From the NCBI GenBank assembly GCA_016707485.1, contig JADJHN010000002.1, forward strand, positions 310,001-374,000: DNA of 64,000 bases, given 5' to 3'. A program made the translations under genes and the position numbers. Position 1 is the first letter of the stretch, and every line of letters starts with the position of its first letter. This DNA is from Lysobacterales bacterium (lineage in GTDB: Bacteria > Pseudomonadota > Gammaproteobacteria > Xanthomonadales > Rhodanobacteraceae). A model generated the notes under the pieces. The model made no database searches. It saw only the letters and a list, made by a program, of their open reading frames with translations, and was not told the DNA's origin. Shown piece after piece: positions 26,298 to 34,694 of this stretch.

Positions 26298-27884
26298 TCA
26301 GGCCGCCTTGGCTGCCGTTTTTTCGAGGATGGCCTGCGCCGCCCACTCGCCGGTTTCAACGCCGCCTTCCATGAAACCCTGGTTGTCGAAGGCGCAGTGT
26401 TCGCCGGCAAAATGCAGGTTGCCGACGCGCTCGCTGATGGCACCACGCAGCGTCGTCCACTGGCCTGGGCGAAAACACGCGTAGCTGCCGAGCGTCCACG
26501 GCTGGGTCGGCCAGTGCATGCGCGCTTCGCGCATTCCGGCACGCGCGTCGGACAAGCCCGGGAAGATCGCTTCAAGCTGGCTGCAGGCGAGATCGGCCTG
26601 TGATCGCGGCGATCCGCTGCCGATCTCGAGGCCATGCCGGCCACCGACGAAATTGGTCAGGATGCCGGCCGCCCCGGCCTGCATGCGGCTGGTTTCCCAG
26701 GTCGTCTGGCACGGCAGGTCGCTGTAGCTGGCACCGCCAAGGGAATGCCGCGTGCGCCAGACGCGTTCGTTGAAGCCGATCATCAGCTTGGCATTCGTGC
26801 CATAGCCGAGCTCGTTGATGGCGCGGCGCTTGGCGGCTGGCAGTTCAAGATCCAGTTGCACGCGCCGCAGCGTGGTGAACGGCAAGGCCAGGACGACGCG
26901 CGAGGCGCTGGCGTCAAACGCTGCCGATCCGCGCTTGAAACTCAAGGTATAGCGGCCATCCGCCGACTGGCGAATGGATTCGAGGACACAGCCGGCCTGG
27001 ATTGCGTCGTCGAGCTTCGCGCCCAGTGCCTTGACGATCAGGTCGTTGCCGCCGCGCACGTGAAAGCGTTCGTCGCTCTCGCCGAAAATCTTGAACGCTT
27101 CAAGGCCGGGATCGATGAAGGTGAGGAAATTGAGCGCGGACTGTTCCTCGCATTCCAGTCCCATCTCGGTGGTGTAGGCGACTTCGATCAGCTTGCGCAG
27201 CCAGCCCGTTGCGCCATTGCGGTCCAGCCAATGGCTCATCGTTTCCTGATCCAGCGCTTCGCAACCGCCCGGGGTCGCGTAGGTGATTTCCTCGTCCGGC
27301 AAGGAATCGGCATCGCGCTGGATTGCCGCGGCCAGCGGCGCGAACGCGCGCAGGATCTCCACTTCGCCGTAGCGGCGGCCATCGGCAAACCAGATGTCGC
27401 CAAAGGCGTGGGTTGGATCCTCGGCGAGATCATCCAGCACCAGGCCGAGTTCGCCGGCGAGGGCGCGAATCCGCGCATGGCCGCTGTCGATCAACTCGCC
27501 GCCGAGCTCGCAGACCTGGCCATCGGCAAAGTGGTTGCGCAGGCTCAACATGCGTCCGCCGACACGCTCCTGCGCCTCGTAAAGCTTCACGCCGACACCG
27601 GCCTGGCGCAGACGCCAGGCGGCGGTCAATCCGGCCACGCCGGCGCCGACGACAATGACATCGTCAAGATTGTCCGTGCGCATCAGCCGTGTCGGCGCGC
27701 AGGCACCGAGCATCAGCGCGGCCGATGCACTGATCGACTGGCGCAGGAAACGCCGCCGCGAGGCATCAGTGCGCAGGGCGAGGTCGCGCTCGATCGCTTC
27801 ATCGAGCGGCTCCCCCGATTGCCTTGCCACTGTCGAAATCGCCGCCGCACGCCGCAACAAATCCACCAGTGCAGTACGAGCCAT
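26298..27884 (-). CDS. Flavin monoamine oxidase family protein (Tat-exported)
   Basis: A 528-residue FAD-dependent amine oxidase. Residues 42-65 look like a Tat signal (SRRRFLRQS followed by a hydrophobic stretch and GACAP), set unusually far from the N-terminus. The FAD-binding Rossmann motif VIVVGAGVAGLTAAWRLRQA is at residues 76-95 and is followed by VKLYEAQERVGGRM. Near the end, GNLHFAGEHCAFDNQGFMEGG is the second FAD contact of the monoamine oxidase/L-amino acid oxidase family. It would deaminate amines or amino acids in the periplasm. Substrate unknown. Confidence 0.92.
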   Translation of the reverse strand: MARTALVDLLRRAAAISTVARQSGEPLDEAIERDLALRTDASRRRFLRQSISASAALMLGACAPTRLMRTDNLDDVIVVGAGVAGLTAAWRLRQAGVGVKLYEAQERVGGRMLSLRNHFADGQVCELGGELIDSGHARIRALAGELGLVLDDLAEDPTHAFGDIWFADGRRYGEVEILRAFAPLAAAIQRDADSLPDEEITYATPGGCEALDQETMSHWLDRNGATGWLRKLIEVAYTTEMGLECEEQSALNFLTFIDPGLEAFKIFGESDERFHVRGGNDLIVKALGAKLDDAIQAGCVLESIRQSADGRYTLSFKRGSAAFDASASRVVLALPFTTLRRVQLDLELPAAKRRAINELGYGTNAKLMIGFNERVWRTRHSLGGASYSDLPCQTTWETSRMQAGAAGILTNFVGGRHGLEIGSGSPRSQADLACSQLEAIFPGLSDARAGMREARMHWPTQPWTLGSYACFRPGQWTTLRGAISERVGNLHFAGEHCAFDNQGFMEGGVETGEWAAQAILEKTAAKAA

Positions 27885-27960
27885 GAACCTTCTCCCCGGC
27901 GCTCGCGTCGAGTTGACGCCGCGCGAGATTAGCCCAATCGTCAGCGCGCGGCCTCACACA

Positions 27961-30900
27961 TCAGTCAAACCCGTTGGCAAAGATCCGATCTGTCGGCGCA
28001 ATCGGACCGGGCGTGACAACCACTTCGCCACTGGGCAGTGATTCGATCGCATTCCTGGAGTAGGAGGTGACCTGGTAATGCCGCTCGATCATCGTTGGTG
28101 CCGCCACATCCAGGAATCCTGTCTTGAAGCTGCTGCCGAGATGGCGCCAGGCGCCGTCGCCGTCGTGGCACCAGATCCGGTACCCGGCGATCAGGTGGGC
28201 GGGATCATCCATCGGATCCCAGACCAGTTGCACCAGGGTCGTGCCCGGTATCGAAGCCGCACTGATCCCTGTCGGAACCGGCATGCCGCCGAAATCCACG
28301 AAGCGGGAATCGTTTTCTGCGTGGACGTCTTCGGTCGGATTGCCGTTGCTGACAATCGAGGCATACAGTCGATGCGCCTGATCCGGTGCGAAACCCGCAG
28401 GCACCCTGACCGTGGTGGTTACGGTTTGCGCCTGCCCGGAAGCCAGCGAAACGATGTTGGCATTGCCGGCCGATGTGCCGCCGGCCGCGATGGGCGCGTC
28501 CCAACTCAACTGCATTTGATAGGGCGGAAGGATTCTCGTGAGGCCATCGCCCACGTTGCGCACGACAGTCACAATGCGAACGCTCCTGCCGGCCACCAGC
28601 AGTGCGCTGTTTGGCGTCACCGATTCGATCGAAAGGTCGACACCTTGTGCGGCACTGAAGACACCGATGCCGGGCTCTGCAGCGATGGAAACGGCACGCG
28701 ATGTCGCAGGCATCGCTCCGCCATCCAGATACCTCTGGCTCAAGCGCGAGGGAATTTCCAATCCACGCGTACTGACCGCAACGATCCGTTTCAACAGCGG
28801 GTCATACGCCGCCGCAGGTGACAAGTGCCCGGCGCCATCGAGCGAAAGCGGCAGCGGGTTGCTGATGGCGGACTGCGGACTGACCGCCAGGGAAACCAGC
28901 TCGCCCGTATGCGCCGCCATGCCGATGGAATCAAACACCTGCGTGTTGCTGCCATTCGTTCCCTCGCCAAAGCCCATGCCGCGCATGACCACGGTCACGT
29001 TGCCTGCATCGTCGACGAGAGCGGTCGGCTTCTCGCCGTAAATGGGTCGCCCGTTGCTGTCTGTCAACGCTTGCGCGGCAACCGTGCAGGCGCCCGCTGC
29101 ACAATCGTCGGCGTAGGCCATTTCCACACGCTGGGTGTTGCCGACGAACGAACGCGCATCGTCGGCATGCGTGTAGGCCAACGCGAAGGCACCGGTACCG
29201 AGTCCAACGACGCTGGGCCAGGCGACCCCACCGGGCAATCCGGCCGGTACCTGCACCGAATTGCCATTTCCACTGAGGAACTTGTACGCCAAACGTCGCG
29301 CATCGGTGTCACCAAAATCGCCGTTCATGCTGCGCACGAAGGCCACCACCGGCTGATCCTCGACAAACGCCGCGCTCGGCGAAGAATCAAGGAGCGCGGT
29401 CGCATCGACGGCGACTGGAACCGCCCAGCCGCTGAATGGGCTGAACGTTGAACTGTAAATCCGGGTGCGATGATTCGTGATGTTGCGCGACATGTCGCGA
29501 GTCCATACCGCCAGCACCTGGCCATCGCCTGGGCAGGCCGGAGCGCTCGTGCACGCCGCCAGGTCGACGCCGCCTTCACCACCGCTGGCTGACGACAGCA
29601 CCGCTTTCGGCGACCAGACCTCGCCGTTGTAGGTGGAGGTCATGATGCGCTGGTGATTGATGCGCGCAATCGGGCTGAGGCGAGCCAGCGCCGCGTAGTC
29701 GAGATCGCTTTCAGCCCAGACAATCACCGCACGCGTGCGGTCAAAAAAGACCATGTCGACACTGCGAATGCCGGGCGCCGTCGAGAGGATCACATCGTGA
29801 TCCTGGCGCCCGAATGCGCCACCGTTAACCGGTCGAACGACCAGCACGGGCGGAGCTCCCCCATTGCTGTCATCGCGCGTAAACGCAAGGAAGCCTGCGC
29901 CGCTGGAGGCGTAAGCCACAGCCGTGTGCATCGGCACGATCCGCGAAGAAGGTCGTTCGATGGCTCCCCCGGCGACTGGCGACATCAAGGCCGCGTTGCT
30001 GCAACCCGATCCGGTTCTGTCGCTGAGCAGAATTTCGCTGCCTTCGATGTCGTTCAACGCATCGCAGATGAAATCCAGCGGCAGGCAAAACACTTCGAAA
30101 TGCCAGGAGAAGATCAGGCTGGCGGTAAAGCACTCGCTGATCTGCCCACCAGGATTCGCAGCGTTCACCGTGATCGGCATGTCCAGTGCGAAAACCGCGT
30201 CGAGGTCGACGCCTCCGTCGACGAGATCAAATAGAACGTCGAGATCAAGATAGAAGTTGAGGCCGAGGTCGAGCGACGGCGTGGTCTTCATTTCGAATAT
30301 CGGTTTTCGCTGGGGCGACAACGAGAACTTGCTGCGCGTCTCGATTTCGGCGAGCAGGGTGAAATCAGCACCCAGTTCGATACCCGCCAACACTGGCACG
30401 CCCCAGACGTAGTAAAACAAAGGAAACGACTGATCGATCAAGGTCAAGGTCGTTGGGCCGTACTGCACGTCTTTGGCCACGTCGACCGCGGTCGGCGAAC
30501 CACTGCGCCCCGCTTCCTTGTGCGCGCCTTCAAGCGGAGCGTTATTGATCTCGCCGCCATTGCTGTTGCGGAACAAACTTACCGCTCGCGTGTTGTCGGT
30601 CCGGTTGTCGAGGCGACCAATGTCGTAGCCCGGATCCCGATCAAGCTGGACCCGCGCATCAGCCGTGTCTTCCATCGCATAGACGCCAATGCCTTGACCG
30701 CCGAGAGTGAACGCCACCTCGCGCTCGGTATAGCGTGAAGCCGACAACCACGAAACATCTTGCTCGACCATCTGTATGGCGATGCGCTGCGTCGCTTCGC
30801 CTGAAGCGGGTTGACCCTTGAAGTAGATGTATCCCTCGATGCGGCCGGCAGCCTGGAGATCGAGATCTGCGGGCAGATTTGCGCGCCAGGTTTGGCTCGT

Positions 30901-32775
30901 ATTCAAGCCGCCGATACTGCAATCGAGCGGCTGTGCATTGGTGGAGAAATTGGAAATGAACTCTGGTGTGCCATTGCGATTCTTGTCCAGATAGAGCTTT
31001 GCCTCGGTGACCACCCCGCTGACGGCAGGATCCGTGCGCACGGCGATCGTATTGGGGAAATGTTCGTTCGAATCATCGATCCAGCTCGTCGTGATGCCAC
31101 GCTTGCTGAATACCGGGCCAAAGACGATGAGGTTGGCGGAAAACTGCTCTGCGCCACTGCCGACAAGAATAGATTCATTCCTCCCAGACCATGGAACAAT
31201 CGAGGTGTCGTAGAGCCCGACCATCGGCACGATCGGTGGCAGCGGCAATGTAAACATGGCATTCCTATCACTCGTCTGAATGACTACATTCTGGTAGTAG
31301 TCCGTGAATACGATCTGGTCATCTTCGGGGATGCCATCTCCCGCGCCCTGGAAGGTGACCTTGTAGATATGCGGCAGGAAATCGCCAGCGTAGGGGCCAG
31401 CCGCAAACTGGAAGCCATAGCCCGCTTGTGAGGCATCAATCGCCATGCGCACTCGACTGTTCGGGTACGTCTCGATCTGTCCGCCGGCATTGGCAATGAT
31501 GATCGGCAGCTGCGACAGCGCAATATCCTCGTCGAGGAATTCGAACTCGGCGTAGCCATTCGCGTCAGTCAACTTGCGCGCCAGCGTCAAAGGACAACCG
31601 CGGCTGTCGGTTGAAGGCGTGGAGTACTGCGATAGCATGCTCGAGAATTGCGTGTACTCCAGGATCGAGCCAACTTGAAAGACCCACCCATTACTGGAAT
31701 CTGCAACACCCGGCACACCATCGAATTGAACCAGCGCCCCGACGATCGGTTGTCCATTCTGCTGGAGCACGCGCACACGAATCTGCCAGCGATTATCCGG
31801 CAGCTGGTCCAAGCGTGCCCTGTCTGTCCCGACCACGATCTGCAAGCCATTGGCGGTTGCACCTGATGAGAGCAATCCAACATCGCCGTGCTGGTTGGAG
31901 CTTGCGGCCATTGACAGGCCGCCATTGGCGACCCCAACCATCGCGAAGCCCCACTGCCCATTGTTAAACTCCGCACGCGCCGAGCCGAGCGGAACTACCT
32001 CGCCATCGTCGCCGAAGTACCAAAGCGAGATGTGCTCTGGCTCGGCTTCGTTCGGGTAGGTCGTGAATTTCCCGGTGACATTGAAGTACTCGCCCCGATA
32101 CGTCGTACTCGGCGGCGGCTGGATGATGCCAATCTGGAATGGAGAGGACAGGCGGGCAAGCACGCGCAGGTTGCCGTCCACATGGTTCACAAGCGCATTG
32201 CCGATCGAGTTCCTGACCGTGAATGCCGCATTGGCAGGAAACTGCGCCGGACGATCAACCGGCACGATGAACTTGCCAGAGAAACTGCCATCGCCAACTG
32301 CAACCGGGCCGAACACCTTGGTGCCTTCATAGTCGATGCGCAGTGATCCCGAGGTGAGCCCCTCGACACTGAAGGGGATCGACTGGCCGGCATGGATTGC
32401 CGTAGCCGTCGTCGAAAACGTGAGCGGCGGCAAGGCGGAGAAAGCGGTCGTCGCGATCAGGATCGATCCCGTCGGAGAGACGAGGCGCAAGCGAATCAGT
32501 CCATCTCCGGCCGGCAGCAGCGGCAAGCTGACACGCCCGGAGATCCGACCGGAATCATCGCTGCGCAGGATCCCGATCGGTATCGGTGGATTGCCGGCGA
32601 AATCAAGCTGGAAGTCGGTCAGGCTGGCGACTCGCTCGGCCTCAATGCTGACTTCCGTGCCAGCATTGCCGAGACTCGGCGACACGGACATCGAGACGGC
32701 ATGCGCCTCACCCATCCAGACCAGGGCACCCACCATCTGGCAGCAAATCAGCGAAAAACGTGTGATCAAGTTCAT
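27961..32775 (-). CDS. Very large secreted protein with CARDB and fibronectin-like domains and IFANGFD tail
   Basis: A 1604-residue exported protein. The start at 32775 has GGAGA eight bases upstream and gives a signal peptide (MNLITRFSLICCQMVGAL...EAHA). Several beta-sandwich, filamin-like modules follow. The middle contains KLYLDKNRNGTPEF and a low-cysteine region that looks like a structural stalk. Near the C-terminus is a CARDB-like module (VDLSIESVTPNSALLVAGRSV) and a fibronectin III-like module (LVQLVWDPMDDPAHLIAGYRIW). The last residues are APTDRIFANGFD, the tail shared with other exported proteins here. Adhesin or surface scaffold is a guess. Longer upstream starts lack a signal sequence. 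Confidence 0.85.
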   Translation of the reverse strand: MNLITRFSLICCQMVGALVWMGEAHAVSMSVSPSLGNAGTEVSIEAERVASLTDFQLDFAGNPPIPIGILRSDDSGRISGRVSLPLLPAGDGLIRLRLVSPTGSILIATTAFSALPPLTFSTTATAIHAGQSIPFSVEGLTSGSLRIDYEGTKVFGPVAVGDGSFSGKFIVPVDRPAQFPANAAFTVRNSIGNALVNHVDGNLRVLARLSSPFQIGIIQPPPSTTYRGEYFNVTGKFTTYPNEAEPEHISLWYFGDDGEVVPLGSARAEFNNGQWGFAMVGVANGGLSMAASSNQHGDVGLLSSGATANGLQIVVGTDRARLDQLPDNRWQIRVRVLQQNGQPIVGALVQFDGVPGVADSSNGWVFQVGSILEYTQFSSMLSQYSTPSTDSRGCPLTLARKLTDANGYAEFEFLDEDIALSQLPIIIANAGGQIETYPNSRVRMAIDASQAGYGFQFAAGPYAGDFLPHIYKVTFQGAGDGIPEDDQIVFTDYYQNVVIQTSDRNAMFTLPLPPIVPMVGLYDTSIVPWSGRNESILVGSGAEQFSANLIVFGPVFSKRGITTSWIDDSNEHFPNTIAVRTDPAVSGVVTEAKLYLDKNRNGTPEFISNFSTNAQPLDCSIGGLNTSQTWRANLPADLDLQAAGRIEGYIYFKGQPASGEATQRIAIQMVEQDVSWLSASRYTEREVAFTLGGQGIGVYAMEDTADARVQLDRDPGYDIGRLDNRTDNTRAVSLFRNSNGGEINNAPLEGAHKEAGRSGSPTAVDVAKDVQYGPTTLTLIDQSFPLFYYVWGVPVLAGIELGADFTLLAEIETRSKFSLSPQRKPIFEMKTTPSLDLGLNFYLDLDVLFDLVDGGVDLDAVFALDMPITVNAANPGGQISECFTASLIFSWHFEVFCLPLDFICDALNDIEGSEILLSDRTGSGCSNAALMSPVAGGAIERPSSRIVPMHTAVAYASSGAGFLAFTRDDSNGGAPPVLVVRPVNGGAFGRQDHDVILSTAPGIRSVDMVFFDRTRAVIVWAESDLDYAALARLSPIARINHQRIMTSTYNGEVWSPKAVLSSASGGEGGVDLAACTSAPACPGDGQVLAVWTRDMSRNITNHRTRIYSSTFSPFSGWAVPVAVDATALLDSSPSAAFVEDQPVVAFVRSMNGDFGDTDARRLAYKFLSGNGNSVQVPAGLPGGVAWPSVVGLGTGAFALAYTHADDARSFVGNTQRVEMAYADDCAAGACTVAAQALTDSNGRPIYGEKPTALVDDAGNVTVVMRGMGFGEGTNGSNTQVFDSIGMAAHTGELVSLAVSPQSAISNPLPLSLDGAGHLSPAAAYDPLLKRIVAVSTRGLEIPSRLSQRYLDGGAMPATSRAVSIAAEPGIGVFSAAQGVDLSIESVTPNSALLVAGRSVRIVTVVRNVGDGLTRILPPYQMQLSWDAPIAAGGTSAGNANIVSLASGQAQTVTTTVRVPAGFAPDQAHRLYASIVSNGNPTEDVHAENDSRFVDFGGMPVPTGISAASIPGTTLVQLVWDPMDDPAHLIAGYRIWCHDGDGAWRHLGSSFKTGFLDVAAPTMIERHYQVTSYSRNAIESLPSGEVVVTPGPIAPTDRIFANGFD

Positions 32776-33073
32776 GTTGTTTTCTCCGTTTCCCTTTCCA
32801 CGCAGAACAGCGGCACGAGGGGCCACACGATTTTTTGAATCGCCTGAGTGCAATCGGATGGCGCGCGGAGGGTGACCGGGAAGGGCCCCGGGTATTTCGC
32901 CACTGGCAAAACCAGAGAGAACGTCGCAACGATGCATGTGCAGAGGGCGCGCTGAAACGGGATGGCGTCGCCGAGTGCAATTCGCTGGCCCTTGCGATCC
33001 CCGCAATCCGTGATTGATCACGAACACATTCAATCCGGACCAGGATCACACCGTACGGGAGCTCAGCAACCCC

Positions 33074-34003
33074 ATGAAATCACTACTGTTCGCGACTTCG
33101 CTGCTTGCCACGTTGAGCATGACTGCGTGCAGCCATGCCACATCGACGCCTGCCGCGCTGGCCGAAGCATTTCAATCCGCCCTCGACAAGGGTGACTTCG
33201 ATGCAGCCCGCGTATTCGCCGACATCGACGACACGCCGGCTGAATTGCATTTCTACTATTTCGATGTTGTGCGGGAATGTTCGGGTGAATCGACGTGCAG
33301 CGTATCCGCAAGCCCGGCAACGGCCGAGGATCGCGCTCAATTGGAAGCGACAGCCAGGCAACTCAACGCGCAGGCACCGCCGGTCGACGGCATGATCACG
33401 GTGACCAGCAAGGCCAAGGACGGCTCCAGCTCCGGCAACATGACCATGCCATACGCCAAGGTTGGCGACCGCTACAAGATCGTCACGATCCGCTATTCGC
33501 AGAACGAGCTGGCGGCGCTTCGCGCCAAGTCCGATCAAGCACTGGTCGATGAATTGTTTGCCGGGGGCATTCGTGATTCCAGCGGCGAGTCGAGGACCGA
33601 CTGGGCCACTGCCGCCACGGCATTGCCCACGGACGGCGGCGCTCCTGGCAAGGCGTTCGTTGCGCAGACCCGAGCGATGTCCGCTGCGGTCGATGCCAGG
33701 GATCCCGATGCGGCGATGAGATCGGGCGGGCAGATGGCAACCATTGTCTTTCGAGACAAGGATTTCGAGGGCAAGCTGATTGCGCTCGCCGACCGCCAAA
33801 GCAAGCTGCATGTGCAATCGCTGCGCATGCTGCGCGATGTCAAGGTCAAAGGTGGCTATCTGCTCGGCGACGACGCCGTGCTGCTGATCGAGGCGCGCAA
33901 CGGCATCGGCTGGATCGAGCGCGGGCCGATCCTGTTATCGCGAGAAGGCGACTCCTGGGACAAGGCCGGCGACAACCTGGTCAGCTATCCGGCGGCAAAG
34001 TAG
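33074..34003 (+). CDS. Putative lipoprotein
   Basis: A 309-residue protein with a lipoprotein signal: MKSLLFATSLLATLSMTAC, where the Cys would be lipidated. The mature part starts with a short Ala/Thr linker and a helical segment (LAEAFQSALDKGDFDAARVFADI), followed by a beta-rich region repeating the pattern VGDRYKIVTIRYSQNELAALRAK. No family is recognised. It is divergent from the large secreted protein, with 298 bp between the starts that could hold promoters for both. The longer upstream ATG at 33014 would bury the signal peptide and was rejected. Confidence 0.75.
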   Translation: MKSLLFATSLLATLSMTACSHATSTPAALAEAFQSALDKGDFDAARVFADIDDTPAELHFYYFDVVRECSGESTCSVSASPATAEDRAQLEATARQLNAQAPPVDGMITVTSKAKDGSSSGNMTMPYAKVGDRYKIVTIRYSQNELAALRAKSDQALVDELFAGGIRDSSGESRTDWATAATALPTDGGAPGKAFVAQTRAMSAAVDARDPDAAMRSGGQMATIVFRDKDFEGKLIALADRQSKLHVQSLRMLRDVKVKGGYLLGDDAVLLIEARNGIGWIERGPILLSREGDSWDKAGDNLVSYPAAK

Positions 34004-34165
34004 GGCAACCCGATCCCCAATCTCCTGCCGGTGGGCTGCGGCAAATTCAACTGTGAGCGCATGTGCGGGACAGGCGCGTCATGCCTGTTGGCCCCTCAAG
34101 ACGCGAAGTTGCGTGATTGATCGAAGGCGAGGCACTGCGCAGCGCCGATAACGGGAGAGATGGAC

Positions 34166-34567
34166 ATGAACTGGAAAACGCTGTTGTTTTCATTCGAGGG
34201 GCGCGTCGGCCGTGGCCCGTACTGGATGTTTTTCATCGTCATGCTGGTGGTCTTCGGTGGGCTGACCGCACTCAGCATGATGGCCATGCTGAATGCCGAA
34301 GATCCCGCCAGCGCCAGCGGCATGGCAAGCTTGCCGATGATGATCGCGATGCTGCTGATGATCTGGCCGGCATTGGCGATCCAGGCCAAGCGCTGGCACG
34401 ACGTCGACAAATCCGCCTGGTGGATCCTGATCGGACTGGTGCCGGCGGTCGGCGGATTGATCGCCCTGGTGTTTAACGGCTTCATTGCCGGCACCCCGGG
34501 CAGCAATCGCTTTGGCCCGCCACCGGCAAACGCCTCGGTTGCCGCACCGGCCATGGCGCGTTCCTGA
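34166..34567 (+). CDS. DUF805 family membrane protein
   Basis: A 133-residue membrane protein of the DUF805 family. The opening WKTLLFSFEGRVGRGPYWMF is the family signature, followed by three or four helices and the AKRWHDVDKSAWWILIGLVP block. GGGAGAG lies eight bases before the ATG at 34166, which is preferred to the ATG at 34160. A strong hairpin follows the stop. No biochemical function is known for the family. Confidence 0.92.
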   Translation: MNWKTLLFSFEGRVGRGPYWMFFIVMLVVFGGLTALSMMAMLNAEDPASASGMASLPMMIAMLLMIWPALAIQAKRWHDVDKSAWWILIGLVPAVGGLIALVFNGFIAGTPGSNRFGPPPANASVAAPAMARS

Positions 34568-34580
34568 GCGAAACGCATGA

Positions 34581-34608
34581 CGGGAGATCTGTACTGACAG
34601 ATCTCCCG
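34581..34608. terminator. Strong hairpin terminator after the DUF805 gene
   Basis: A perfect 12-bp stem, CGGGAGATCTGT / ACAGATCTCCCG, with a 4-nt loop begins 14 bp after the DUF805 stop. It lies between convergent genes and could end transcripts from both sides. The T run is short. Confidence 0.65.
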
Positions 34609-34694
34609 CCTTGCGGCGCGCTCCGCAACGCCAGTGTCTTGCACGGGCGGACCTGACAACCGCGCACCACACCACCGCTCGCGGTGCCCAAGCG

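Noticed and set aside
26634..27932. 432-codon plus-strand ORF
   Set aside because: Antisense to the amine oxidase gene, which has FAD motifs.
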